Source of the DNA: Blepharisma japonicum | Taxonomy: Eukaryota; Ciliophora; Heterotrichea; Heterotrichida; Blepharismidae | Reading direction: 5' to 3' | Length of the DNA: 64,000 nt | Assembly (NCBI GenBank): GCA_949751835.1 | Contig: CATKHK010000133.1 | Location: 1-64,000 of the forward strand | In this document: in pieces, positions 41,816 through 53,653 of the stretch | Numbering within the stretch: position 1 is the stretch's first letter | Layout of the letters: each line of letters starts with the position of its first letter | The notes under the pieces: model-generated | Told to the model about the DNA's origin: nothing | What the model saw: the letters and a program-made list of their open reading frames with translations, nothing else | Databases searched by the model: none | Position numbers and translations under genes: made by a program

Positions 41816-44461
41816 ATGGATACTACAGGATTATTGCGGTTACCACTTATAAGCAGAAACCAAAGAAATTCATCGTCTACTGCTGCTACTACACCCTTGC
41901 GGAGTCCTTTCTTGTCACCAGCTCAATCGCCATCAAACCATGCTGCCCAGCTAGAGAAAAAGCTTGGAAAATACTTGAAAAAGAAAACTAATCATAGATC
42001 AGGCTCAATTGACCTTACCTGCTTTCATGAGGAGCCAAATAAAAGATTAAGTTTTTTTAACTCATACAAAAACCTACCCAAACTATCCCAAAGAAATCAA
42101 TACAATAATATAGAAAACAACGCAAATATAGCTTATCTTGAAGAAATCGATAAAGTCCGATTAAATCCGAAACCATTTGGAATGATTCAAAAAGAAGGAT
42201 TGGAAACTACGATTGATATACACATGTATAGCATGGGCGATAAATACGCAGAAGCGTTTTCTACCGGTTTGGATAAGCTCAAGAGCGTAGAAGCATTAAA
42301 TTTAAAAGGAAACGGCCTGAGTCAAAAAGGGGCGACCAAGATTATCTCGAATCTTGGGACCAAAAAAGTAAAAAATTTGAACTTGGCTGATAATAAAATT
42401 GGGGAAAAATCCATAGAAAAATTGATTGAAATTATAAGCAATCACCAATCAGTGCTAAAACAGCTTAATTTGGAGAACACAAAATTAACTGATAAGCCAG
42501 TTATTATGCTATGCCAATGCTTGACAGAAAATAAAATTCTTACCAAGCTAAATTTAGCGAAGAATAATATTAGTGATATTTCTGCTAAAAATATAGCTGA
42601 GATGCTATCATATAATAATTGGATCAGATTTTTAGATTTACATTGAAATAAAATACGCGGGCCAGGTGCTAAAGAAATTTTTGAAGGCATCGAGTCCAAT
42701 GACGGATTAAAGCACCTGGATTTATCATGAAACGCCATGGGCAACAACCAAGACTTAGAAATCGCCCAAAAAGTTGGGTCAGCCTTAAAAAAAAATCGAA
42801 CCCTCATGCATCTAGACTTATCCTATAACTATTTTAACATCAAAGAATGTGAAATCATAGGCGATGAATTAAAATACAACCACACTTTGCTAGGAATCCA
42901 TATGCTTGGAAACAGCTGCAAGGTAACTTCACGCGGCTTTATAGTACCTATAGAAGGCCAAAGCGGCATTGAAAGGGCTCATTTTTTCCAAAGGGCAATT
43001 GGAGCTTCCCCCAGAGCAACTGCAAACCCTGAGGAAAATTTAAATTGCTGGATATGTGAAAAATGGGTAGAGATGATATTTAAATGGACACCTGGTATCT
43101 CTGGGGATGCAGATACAGACCCAATTTTTTTGAATTTGGAATGTGACGAATATGAACAAGATTATATGGAAAAAAATGAAAGAGGAACTTTTATTGCGGT
43201 TAGAGCAGTTCCGCATGGAAAAGTTAAATTTTTCTTTAGTACACTGAAAGAGCATATGCTTTCTAAAGAAATTGACACTCATGCATTGGAGGAGCCTATG
43301 GAAATTACTGTTGGAAAAAATAAATTAGAAATTTCAGCAGTTAATACAAAAAATTCAGAAGGAATAACAATGGACCCGAAAAATCCTTTTGATACTCTTC
43401 CAAGGATGCATAATAAATACCAAAGACCATGTGCAGGATTAGAAAGAATAATATGGTCAGTTCCTATAAGTCTTTTTAAAGACTATAAATTTGATACTGA
43501 TCAACTAATGCTGGATGGCTTTGAATTTGATTATAAACATACTCGTATTAATAATTTTGTAAAAAAGCCTGAAGAGCAAGAATTAGTAAAAGCTGTTTTA
43601 AGAAAAGTGTATAGGAATTTCAGAGAATCTTATAAGTACATTTCTGCCATTGGAGGAAATGATGTATTTTGTATTGGCTCCAATCTTTTGACCGATTTTT
43701 TAAACCAATGCAACATGTTTGATGAATATTTTTCGATCTCTGACTTAGGGGTAAACTGGAATTCTACAAATTCCCAACCTGATAAAGATCAGATTTATAA
43801 TGCAGGAAATGGGCTGTGCAGATACGAATTTATGGAAGTTTTGGTAAGGATCGCTAATGACAAATATGTGAGAAACAAGTTAGTAGATAACGTTGCTGAT
43901 GCAGTAAAAAAAATGATGGAAAATCACATTTACCCTATATTTGCCCAATATGACTCTAATAAATGAAGATTTGAAAGGTATGTATGTGAAGATGTCGATT
44001 TATGCTTAAAATGCCATAGGCTTATCTTAGATACCTTATACAAAAGATATAGCGGAAAAAAGACCCTTCCAGGCAAAAAACCTTTTATGTGTTTAGATGA
44101 GTTCAGAAGTCTATGCACAGATGCGAGGCTTATAAGTGACACTTTTGCGACAAGAGAAATAGATATTTGCTATTCCCAATCCATGATGACTCAAGTTGAC
44201 GAGCTTTACAAATCCCGACACATGGAAATGAGTTTCGTTGAATTTCTAGAAGCAATTTGCAGAGCAGCCGATTTATCAAATCTTCCAAAAATCACAGGTG
44301 AATTGCAAGAAAATATTAAAGATTTACCTCTAAAAGCGAAATTGGAAAATACTTTTCCATATCTTCTTAAAATCTGCCCATTCAGTGTCAGAGATTCATT
44401 TGTATTTCCTACAGAAGATACTTATTTCAATTTGATGTATAGGCCAAAAGTGGAGGATTAA
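41816..44461 (+). CDS. Large leucine-rich-repeat protein
   Basis: 881 residues in one frame, three or more TGA as Trp (two within LRR units, at LDLHWNKI and LDLSWNAM). A Ser/Pro-rich N-terminus is followed by ribonuclease-inhibitor-type LRRs at about 155-365 (LNLKGNGLSQKGATKI, LKQLNLENTKL, LTKLNLAKNNISD, LHLDLSYNYF). Beyond them lies a long conserved-looking region without a recognised fold, with NCWICEKWVEMIFKWTPG and GLERIIWSVPISLF, then a helical C-terminal part (FMEVLVRIANDKYVRNKLVD; SFVEFLEAICRAADLS) that resembles EF-hand-like helices lacking calcium ligands. Such LRR/EF-like proteins are common in ciliates and often ciliary. Its 5' end is duplicated at 40623. Confidence 0.75.
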
Positions 44462-44471
44462 TTTATATTAG

Positions 44472-46064
44472 CTAACTATTAATATAGTCTTCTTTTTTAG
44501 CAAAATTGGTGGTGGTTCGCCTTACTGTTAATCTTTTCTGAGAAAGCCTTCTTGTTTGCTTTCTTTCTATTTCATTTGCTTCAGTAGGCAGTGCAGAAGA
44601 ATCTTCTGAAAAGCACATCATAATTTCTTTAAATTCTCCAAAATTCATCCCATTTCCTGCTTTTAATTGAAATTCATTTAAAATATCTACCATGTCCATG
44701 TCTGATATAAAGCAACCCGCTTTTTCTAATGCAAATTTTAATTCTTCTACCTGGATATATCCATTGTTATTTACATCAAAATACTTAAAAGTGTTTCACA
44801 TTGATTCTTCGTCAAGCAGCCTTTTTCGGTCCATTGCTGCTATAAGAAATTGAGTGTAGTTTAGCTTTCCGTTTCCGATATAATCGATTTGTTCAATTAG
44901 TGAAGCAATTTCTTCACTAGCACAAAAGTACCCATTTCTTTTCATAGCATCTGCTATATCATCAGCAGTAATAAAACCAGTTTTGCTCCTATCTATATCT
45001 TGAAAGGCTGCTTGGAGATCAGCTATTTGCTCTTCTGATAAATCCCTGACAAGAACCTTCATACTCTCCTGCCATAGTTTACTAGGAGCTTTAAACCTTT
45101 TTATTGAGTTAAAAATTTCTAATTTTATATGCTGGGATTGGTTGTGCTGGCCCAGATATATAAATCAATGATGATTTATAGCGTTTTTTATAGAAATTCT
45201 ACTGTGTGGGTTTAAAACAAGCATTTTTTTGATTAGATTTTTAGCTTGCTTGGATATAAGTTTCCATCTGTTGTCATCAAAATTATACTCACATTTAGCG
45301 ATTTTCTGGAAAAGAGCTTTGACGTCATTCGAACGAAATGGATGAGCCCCAGAAAGCATAAAATACATTAAAACGCCTAATGACCACACATCGCATTCTT
45401 TACCATAATTTCCTTTTAGTACTTCAGGAGCAACATAATAAGGCGTCCCAACCATAGTATGAAGAACACGGTTATCTCCAAACCGGTTAGACATTCCAAA
45501 ATCTACTAATTTTATTTCTGCGTCCTGTGCATTGCTAACAAATAAAAAATTTTCTGGCTTTAAATCGCGATGGCAAATTTTTAAACTATGCAAATGATTG
45601 ACGGCTGATAGCATGCATTTCATGATTCGTCCAACCTCATCTTCAGTCAGTATTTGTTTATTTAAAATATAGTCGAAAACGTCTCCTCCTGTGCATAATT
45701 CCATAACTAAATGGATGTATCTTGCATCCTCATATACTTCATATAATTTGATAATATTTGGATGATCAGCAAGTTTCAAAATATCAAGCTCCCTCTTCAT
45801 AGTTAAAAGATTCATTTTGACCTTATCCTTGCATATCGATTTAATTGCATAAGTTTTATCATTATGATACTCACCCAATTTTTTGGCTTCTCTAACAGTA
45901 CCAAATTGTCCGTATCCTAAAACCTTCAGAAATTCATATTTGTCACGGACACCTAAATAGCAATTACTTTCAAGTCTAGAATCTTTGCATATTTCAGAAC
46001 GAGAAAGGATGCGGGCCTTTCTAGGGGTCTTTAATTGAGATTCTTTACATATACATGCACCCAT
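44472..46064 (-). CDS. Calcium-dependent protein kinase (CDPK)
   Basis: 530 residues; two TGA as Trp. The start MGACICKESQ is an acylation signal. Kinase domain about 42-305: GYGQFGTVREA, YAIKSI, CHRDLKPENFLF, VDFGMSNRF, VGTPYYVAPEVL, then HH plus a TGA-coded Trp in the usual HxW end motif. A junction helix leads to four EF-hands: DIDRSKTGFITADD and DVNNNGYIQVEE look competent, DYIGNGKLNYTQ is weaker, and the fourth (QLKAGNGMNFGEF) is degenerate. A basic Arg/Thr tail follows. Probably calcium-activated at membranes. Convergent with the LRR gene at 10 bp. Confidence 0.92.
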
Positions 46065-46302
46065 TTAAGAAGTAATTATAATAAAAATACTACAAAAATG
46101 TAACGAGAGACTTCTTTTGACTGTAATTTTTGAAGATTTTTGAGTTAATTTTTTAATGATTATAATTTAAATTTTTTAAAAATTATGATAAAAGTATTGT
46201 AAAATCAAGGAGATTTAAATCAGTTTTAAATTATCTTGATAAGAGATCAAATAAATCTATTATGGATTATTTTCATAGGCTAGTAACTAAAATAATATTT
46301 TA

Positions 46303-49179
46303 ATGCTAAGCCCAGACAAAGAAGCTCATAGTCAAAATGAACCTACTCCAGGACTTTATTCTCCTCGCCCCAACTCTATAGAAGTAGACCACAACGAGCA
46401 CCTAACATCTCTACGTAATCAATATGATCAAAGACTTAAAAGCATTTCTTCCAATATTCAAATGTTTTTGCAAGAGTTATGCGGGGACGACATTTTCAAC
46501 GCTATGAGAGAAAACCCTTTAAGCCAAGACTATGCACTTCAGCGTATTGAAGAAATGTTTGAGCATTCCATGAACAGTGAACGAGAAGTTACCATCCATA
46601 GACTAACCCAAGAGCTTGCAGAAAAAGATGGTTACATTGTAAGACTAGAAAATGATAATAAATGATTAACTTCGACATGCCAAGAATTAGAAATTAAAAG
46701 AAAAAAAGAAAAAATCGACACAGAAACTGCAAGCAAAAATGTAAAAGAATTAAATGATGAATTAGAAGAAACCAAACGGAAATTATCTGATACTTTAAAA
46801 AGAAAAGAAAAAGAATGGAATGAAAAGCTAGAGGAAGTGATAAGATCGAAATCAATGACATTTGAAAGTCCAAGCGCACAATCAAAACAAGAAATGGAAA
46901 ATTTATTAAAAGAAAAAGATAAAGAAATCCGAGAAATAAAACAAGAATTAGAAAAATATTTACAGCAGGTAAAATTCCCGAATAAAAGCTTAGATTTACA
47001 AAATCAGCTAGAAAGAATTAAATTTGAAAACGAAAGATTAAAAGAAATGAACGAAAACCTTAAGCGAGAAGTTAACGAAGCTGTGTTACAAAGCCAATCG
47101 TATCAGCAGAGATATGAACAAGAAATTTATAAATTTGAAAAACTAAAAGAAGAGTTATTAGAAGATTTCAAGCGAAAACTGAAAAAATTCAAACAAAAAA
47201 TTATGTCTCAAAAAGAAAAGATAGGGAATTTCAGGATAGAAGCAGAAAAATTCAGTGAAAAAGAAAATGAACTTAAGAGAGAAATAGAAAAAATGAAAAT
47301 GGAGACACAAAATGCTAAATATGATGCGCAAGAAAAAATCAGGCAAATAATAGCGGAATATAATAAAAAAGAATTAGAAATTACTGATGAGTTACAAGGG
47401 AAAATTGAGGCTACAAAAAATTATTATACTCAGTTAATAGCTAAAAAAGAGCTAGAATGCCGACAAGAGCTTGATCTAGAAATATCAAAAATCCAAGACT
47501 CCCAAAAATCAGCCAAAATTGCTTATGAATCAAAAATAAATAATTATGAAAATAATTTTATTTCCAAAAATTTGTTTTCACAATTGCTCGAAGAAAAAGA
47601 AAAGCTAATGACGAGAGACTTTAAAGCAAAAATCGAAAATTTAACTTGGGATTTTTCGAAAAAAGAAGAAGAAAATGCTAATTTAATAGAGAAACTTAGG
47701 AATGAAAATGAAAATTTAAGGGTTAAAGCAGAAAATAATAAAGAGTTAACAAAGAAATTGGGAGAATCATTTAGTAAAAGACTCAATGATCCTTGAAATA
47801 ATGAAACTATAGAAAATTACCCAAGATCTCCTTTAAGAAAATCTCCAGATTTTGAAAAAATAAATGAGCTAGAAACTCTTTTAGAAATTTCGAACCAAAA
47901 AGTGAGACAAACTCAGGATAAATACGAAGAAATTCTCTTAAATATGGTAGAGAAATCAAGTTTAATAGAAAGTCAAGCCATTATTAATAATCTACAGTCT
48001 GCAATATCTAATAAAGAAAAAACAATTATAAGGCTTGAAGCTGAATTATCAATGATGGAAGACACACTAAAAGAACTTGCTAAAGAAAATAAAGAAATTT
48101 TAACCAATCAAGCACATATAAAAAATGAGTTGAATAATAAAAGCATAGAAAATGTAAAAGCAGAAATAAAAAAATTAAAAGAAGCTTTAGCATCGAAAAT
48201 TAAAGAAAATTCTGAGCTTAAAAATGAGATAAAAAAATTAGATAATTTTTGTTTTGAGGTGACGACTAAAAATAGAACTTGCTTAGAAAATTCAAAACAT
48301 AAGGCAAAGCTAGATATTTTAGCTTTGAAAAGGGAATTAAAACAGCTCCGACAAACATTTGAGTTTGAGTTTATGGTTTTCGTTAAAAACTTGTCAAGGA
48401 CTTTTGGGGAAATTCATAATAAACTTAAAGACACACATAATCGATCAAAATCAGTATCCTTTAGAAAAATTGCTACTGCAATAGATCCAAATAATCAAGA
48501 ACTTATACAGTACTGTAATGATGAATTAAGCTTAATTTCAATAATAAAAAACAAAATTTCACAGAAAAATGAGATTTCTACAGATTTCAACAAAATTATG
48601 TCAGAATACGAAAATCTTGTAAGAGAAAACAAAATCTTGAAGAAAAATATTAGCTTAAAGTCTTCAGATATTGATGCTCTCCAGAAAGAAGCGACTAAGA
48701 TTACAATGCTCATGAAATCAGAATACGAAAAAAAAGTCAAAAAAATCAAAGAAAAATATACAAAAGAAATATCCTCCTTGAAAACCCAAGTTAAAAACCT
48801 GAACGACAATAAAGAAGATTTGAATACTCAGCTAGAAAATATAAAAATAGACCATAAAGAAGAATTAGAAAGTCTCAAAACAGACTTAGAATTCAAAATT
48901 GACTGTCTTCAACAAGAAATTACTCGTTTAACTAATACCCCATCTCCTGAGCTTCCTCAAAAAGAGGTCAGTTTTCTCAAGAAAAAAGTCACTGACTTAG
49001 AACGCTCTCTTCTTCGAGAGCAATCTCAAAAATCACAAATTTTGAAAGACAAATCTGAAGAAATTCAAACTCTCAGCCAAACAATTGACAAGCTTAGCAA
49101 AGTTATTGAAGAAAAATCGATAGAAGACACTTTCAGTACAAGAAGAAGCTTAGAAGCTACTTTATCTCCAAAATATTAA
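46303..49179 (+). CDS. Long coiled-coil protein
   Basis: 958 residues; two TGA as Trp (46663, 47794). A short Ser/Pro N-terminus and a folded-looking segment (IQMFLQELCGDDIFNAMREN) precede nearly continuous coiled coil of about 750 residues rich in Lys, Glu, Asn, with a break near 500-530 (WNNETIENYPRSPLRKSPD) and another near 690-720 (NRSKSVSFRKIATAIDP). The C-terminal part has TNTPSPELPQKEV and ends RRSLEATLSPKY, with SP sites. No family can be named from coiled coil alone; cytoskeletal or centrosomal tethering is plausible. Only 27 bp separate it from the Rab gene downstream on the same strand. Confidence 0.7.
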
Positions 49180-49206
49180 TTTAATAAAATCTAACAGTAC
49201 CAATAA

Positions 49207-49794
49207 ATGGAAGAGTCATGCGAAGTTCGGTTTATTCTGCTAGGGAATGGTAGTGTTGGAAAAACCTGCATAATGCTGAGATTCACCAAGAAACCTATAC
49301 GAGTTTCTCATATAAAAACAATTGGAATCGACGTAGAAAAACGAAATTTTCAATATCAAGGGAAAAATATTGAAATTAAAATTTGGGACACAGCAGGACA
49401 AGAAAGATATCGAAATGCACTACCTAGGGATTTATTTCATCGATTAAACGGAGCTTTATTAGTATATGACGTTACACAGCGGGATACATTTGCAGCTGTA
49501 CAAAGTTGAATGAAATTAATTGAAGATAATGCACCAGAAAACACAGCGATAATTTTAGTTGCAAATAAAATTGATGAACAGTTTATTGTAGCTGAAAACG
49601 AAGGCAGGGCACTTGCAGAATCTTATAGGATTCCTTTTATTATGACAAGTGCAAAAACTGGGGAAAATATTGAGGGAGCATTTGAGGAGCTATTAAAAGT
49701 AGCTATTGAGAAAAATCCTAAGTTATTAGAAAAAAATAAAGAAGGCGAAACTTTGACTGATAAAGCAGCTTCACCTATTAAGCGGTGCTGCTAA
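49207..49794 (+). CDS. Rab-family small GTPase
   Basis: 195 residues; one TGA at 49507 as Trp, at the place where Rabs have a conserved Trp (VQSWMKLI). P-loop GNGSVGKT, switch I Thr in IKTIGIDVEKR, switch II WDTAGQERYRNAL, NKID for base recognition, TSAKTGENI, and a C-terminal KRCC for geranylgeranylation. All nucleotide-binding residues are intact. Rabs direct vesicle traffic; the subclass cannot be settled by eye. Its start lies 27 bp after the preceding gene's stop, so its promoter probably overlaps that gene. Confidence 0.93.
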
Positions 49795-49838
49795 AGTAAT
49801 ATAAAGAAGTTTTATAAAATTTTATTACCAATTAAATA

Positions 49839-50480
49839 TTAATTATGATACCCTTGTTTATTTAGAGACTTCTGCTTTGAATCTTTCGCCTTATATTTAC
49901 TATGCTTCTTTTTCTTCTCAACATGCTGTTCAATATTTTGATTGTTTTGCTTTTTCGGCTTATTTTTGGATGTGATTGTTGTCCATTCTTCACTATTTTG
50001 TTTTTTCTCTTCAATTTCTGTGCCCGCTTCTTTAACTTCTTCTATAAAATCTTTTTCAGTTTGCTGAAAAATTTCAAAGATAGATGGAATTTCAAGACCT
50101 TGCTGCTTAATATAGTTATAAGTTTCTTGAGTTACTTGAAGAGCTGGCCATTCAGGATCAGGAATATAGATTTCATTAGGATCAATAATTGGATCTAATT
50201 TCGGCTCAATTAAACTTGGTTGGAAAATTCCTAGATTTTCTAAAGAAGATGAAGGTTGAAATTCGAATTCTTCTTGCTGATTGGAATATCGGTCTGGACA
50301 TATTAGCATGTGAGAATCTAGCTCATTTGTTAAAACATGATGAGTGCTGTTATATTGGCAAAGAACATATACATTTGGGGTGGGTTTCTTTTCAAGAGTT
50401 TTTACTGTATATGGATTTATCTCTGAGTTTCCTCTAGGATCATAAGGTTTGGCATCTGTACTTTCCTTAGAAGATCTCAT
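49839..50480 (-). CDS. CHHC (U11-48K-type) zinc-finger protein
   Basis: 213 residues. One CHHC finger at about 41-62: VLCQYNSTHHVL ... LDSHMLICPD, with C-x5/6-H-x9-H-x3-C spacing as in U11-48K, TRM13 and GTSF1. The finger is followed by an acidic, aromatic-rich stretch and a Lys/Asn/Gln-rich tail. CHHC fingers bind RNA; GTSF1 proteins act with Piwi and have two fingers, whereas one is visible here. So this could be a spliceosomal, tRNA-related or small-RNA factor. Convergent with the Rab gene at 44 bp. Confidence 0.65.
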   Translation of the reverse strand: MRSSKESTDAKPYDPRGNSEINPYTVKTLEKKPTPNVYVLCQYNSTHHVLTNELDSHMLICPDRYSNQQEEFEFQPSSSLENLGIFQPSLIEPKLDPIIDPNEIYIPDPEWPALQVTQETYNYIKQQGLEIPSIFEIFQQTEKDFIEEVKEAGTEIEEKKQNSEEWTTITSKNKPKKQNNQNIEQHVEKKKKHSKYKAKDSKQKSLNKQGYHN

Positions 50481-50643
50481 TTATTAGTGTCAATAATTTT
50501 TCATAATGGAAATTTTTTTGTATATGATCTCGAGTCTAATTAATAAAATTAATATTATAATTTGTTAAAGTAATACTTAAAATCAAATAAATTGTAATAG
50601 TGACTAATAATTTATTCAATATTTGATGCTAATTTACTAAAAG

Positions 50644-52653
50644 ATGAAACTATATATTTTGAATAAAATAACCACAAATTATATGAAAATATTCATTAAG
50701 TACAAAGGAAAGTCTATTATTGAATTAAAATTCGAAGAAAATACCCCATGTAGAGAGATCAAAACAATGATAGAAAATAAACTTTTAGTTCCTTCATCTG
50801 AGCAAACACTTACATATCTTCTTTCTGAAATGGAATCAAAAATTACTGATGACCAATTACTTAGCTCTAATTTTAAACATTACTGTTTTATTCTAAAAAG
50901 AAATACTGATATTCCAATAGATGAAGAATTTTACACTGAAATTTCTGATTCTTATGAATTTTTCGAAGCTTGTAAAGAAGGCGACATAAATAAAGTTACA
51001 AAATTATTGAATAATTCTCAAGAGCTGATAGCAGAATATAGCGCGGATGGCCTTACTGGGCTTCATTATGCAGCATGCAGTGGGAATACACAATTATTAG
51101 CTTTGCTGTGCCAATTTGGTGCTAATATCAACCAAATCTCAAAAGATGGGAAATGAAGCCCTTTGCATATGAGTTGCATTCAAGGGCACTTAGGGATTAC
51201 TGATTATTTATTAAGGCAAAAAAATATTGAAATTGATTTAGAAACTCCTATAAACGCAACACCTTTGCATTGTGCCTGCTTACGAGGAAGCTATGAAATA
51301 GTTGAATTATTACTCCAAGCCAAAGCAAATTATTCAATAGAAAATCAATTTGGAAAAACTCCTATAGAAGTGGCCACAAGTAAAGAAATTAAAGAATTAA
51401 TATCAAAATACATGGGAACTGCTTTTGAATTGCCTGGAATTTTTGAAGGAAAATTATGAATGTCAAAATTTATTGGAAGAAAAAGAGTATGAGCAGTGCT
51501 CAAACCAGAAGAAGGAGAATTTTTGCTATACAAAGATAATTGGGACCGCAATGAATTATTAGAAAGTTATAATTTGGATAATTTCCAGGAGATCAAAAGA
51601 TGCAAACCAAAATTTTTGTCACATGATTTTAGTTTTAAGATGACACTCAAAAATGGCACCAAAGAGAATTTTTATCTAAAAAGCGAAGAATCAGCAAATG
51701 AATGAGTCAAAAACATGTTTGCAGCTCTTCTTTATAGACAAAATAAATCCAGAGCACTAAAGACAAAACATTTTATCAGTTTAGAAGAATTCCCAGTCAC
51801 CTCAGAAGTAAACTATTTTTCATTTGAAATAGAAGAAACCATAGGAAAAAGCGAGTTTTCTACTGTATATTTGGTAAAGAAAAAAGACACTGGGGTTTTA
51901 TATGCATTGAAATCTATACTAAAAGAAAAACTAAGCAAGCAAAATTATACAAAATACGCTGTGAGCGAAGCAAATATATTGAGGAGAATATCATGCCCTT
52001 ATATAATAAAATTAGAGTACTCATTTCAGTCTGAACGGTCTCTTTTTCTGGTAATGGAATATTGCTCAAATAGTTCGCTAAGCAATTTATTGAAAAAAAT
52101 TCATTATATCTCTGAAAGAATTGCTAAAATTTGGGCTGCTGAATTGGTGGTGGCTATAAGGCATTTAAATAGAAATAATGTTGTATTTAGAGACTTGAAG
52201 CCAGAAAATATATTATTTGATAGTAATTGGCATATAAAAGTGTCAGATTTTGGCCTGGCCAAAGAAAATGTACAAAATCAAGATACAACAAACTCATTTT
52301 GTGGATCGCCTGCTTATTTTTCACCTGAAATGCTTAATAAAGAAGGGGTTGGAAAAAGTGTGGATATTTATGGAATTGGGTGCATTTTATATGAAATGCT
52401 AGCAGGTTATCCACCTTTTTACTCAGAGCTTATAGAAAATACATTGAAGAAAATAGAATACGGGAAACTTAAATTTCCAAAATATGTAAGCAAGCAAGGC
52501 AAAAATTTAATAAAAAAATTGCTAAATAGAAATCCTAATTTAAGGCCTGCATACGAAGAAATTGAAAGTCACTATTTCTTTGAAGGGATAAACTGGGATC
52601 TAATTGTGTTAGGAAATTCAACTATAGATTTTCAGGGGCTTAATTATGCTTAA
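50644..52653 (+). CDS. UBL / ankyrin / PH / AGC-like kinase fusion
   Basis: 669 residues; four or more TGA as Trp. About 14-85 resembles a ubiquitin-like fold (MKIFIKYKGKSIIELKFEEN). Ankyrin repeats about 107-255 (GLTGLHYAACSGNTQLLALL, PLHMSCIQGHLGITDYLL, PLHCACLRGSYEIVELLL). A PH-like domain about 268-365 (WMSKFIGRKRVWAVLKPEEG ... FYLKSEESANEWVKNM). Kinase about 396-645 with an unusual loop IGKSEFSTV (two glycines missing), YALKSI, FRDLKPENILF, SDFGLAK and CGSPAYFSPEM. The Lys, catalytic Asp and DFG are present, so probably active. An alternative start is the second Met (50683). PH implies phosphoinositide or membrane control. Confidence 0.8.
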
Positions 52654-52683
52654 TTTACACAAACTTTATAATAAAAATATAAA

Positions 52684-53505
52684 ATGCTTGAAATAACATC
52701 AATGTTTCAAAGAAATCTTCAGCTTCCCAGAGATTCAGAGGAAAAGTTTCTTTATCAAATTTTAAATGGACTATATAAGTTTGATATAACAACTCTAACT
52801 CCAACTAATTTCCCAATATATTTTCTGGAAAATATTCCTCAGTATGCAACGAGTTTATGCAAACTTGGAAATGACAATTTATTTTGTTTTGGAATTTATT
52901 TTGAAGATTTTCAAGCAGCAGGCATTGCATTTACTCTTGACCTAAATACTCTTCAAGTTACAATTCTACCATATGGTCCTAAAATACATGAGTCAGGCCT
53001 CATATATTATGATGGATTTGTGTATTCTTTTGGTGGAAAAGAGCAAAACCGAAATGGTTCTTCCATAAGTGAATTGGCCTATAGATTTAATTTATCTGCT
53101 AATAGATGGGAAAAAATTGCAAAAATGCCCAAGCCAAACTATCAAATTTCCTGCATTGAATATGAAAGTTATATCGTAGTAGCTGGATGTTGAGATAAAA
53201 CCATATATCTTTATGATAATAGCACAGATAATTATACGTCCCTATTCTCGTTTAGCAAAGGCACACCTAAAACATTATTTAAATATAATTCAGAGCTGTT
53301 TTTACTAGAAGGTGCAAAACTATGAAAATCTGCAAGCCTTTATAGCTGGGAAATAGTGATGCAATATCCTATGAATGATATATATACTGTGACAACAAAT
53401 GTGCTGATAAAAGAGAATATTGCTTATTTTGTAATTGATCTTAAAGTTGTTGCAATGCTTAATTTTGAAACATTTGAATTAAATAAAAATATATGCTGAT
53501 TATAA
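52684..53505 (+). CDS. Kelch-like beta-propeller protein
   Basis: 273 residues; TGA as Trp three times, ending WL then TAA. Kelch-type units: FCFGIYFEDFQAAG, YDGFVYSFGGKEQNRNGSSI with the GG pair and YRFNLSANRWEKIAKMP, and IEYESYIVVAGCWDKTIYLYD. Three or four repeats are visible, short for a full propeller, and the last ones are degenerate. Probably protein binding. It follows the kinase gene by 30 bp on the same strand. Confidence 0.65.
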
Positions 53506-53653
53506 GTATAAAGTCTTAAAAATTTAATACAAAGGCTATTTTAGATGCTAAAGTGCAAATTTGATAATTTTTAAAGCCAAAATTTATCTAGGCATATCAA
53601 ATTTGATAATAAAGAATATTTAATTAATTTTTACAATTAAGCTGAAATTAATA

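Larger units (their letters stand above)
41065..42040. repeat. 1-kb duplicated block, copy 2
   Basis: Partner of 39800-40835. It contains a fragment of the 39522 gene, a shortened membrane gene and the start of the intact LRR gene. Confidence 0.85.

Noticed and set aside
47158-48809. Minus-strand Phe/Leu-rich frames opposite the coiled-coil gene
   Set aside because: Lys/Glu-rich coiled-coil genes regularly cast Phe/Leu-rich antisense shadows; no independent evidence.
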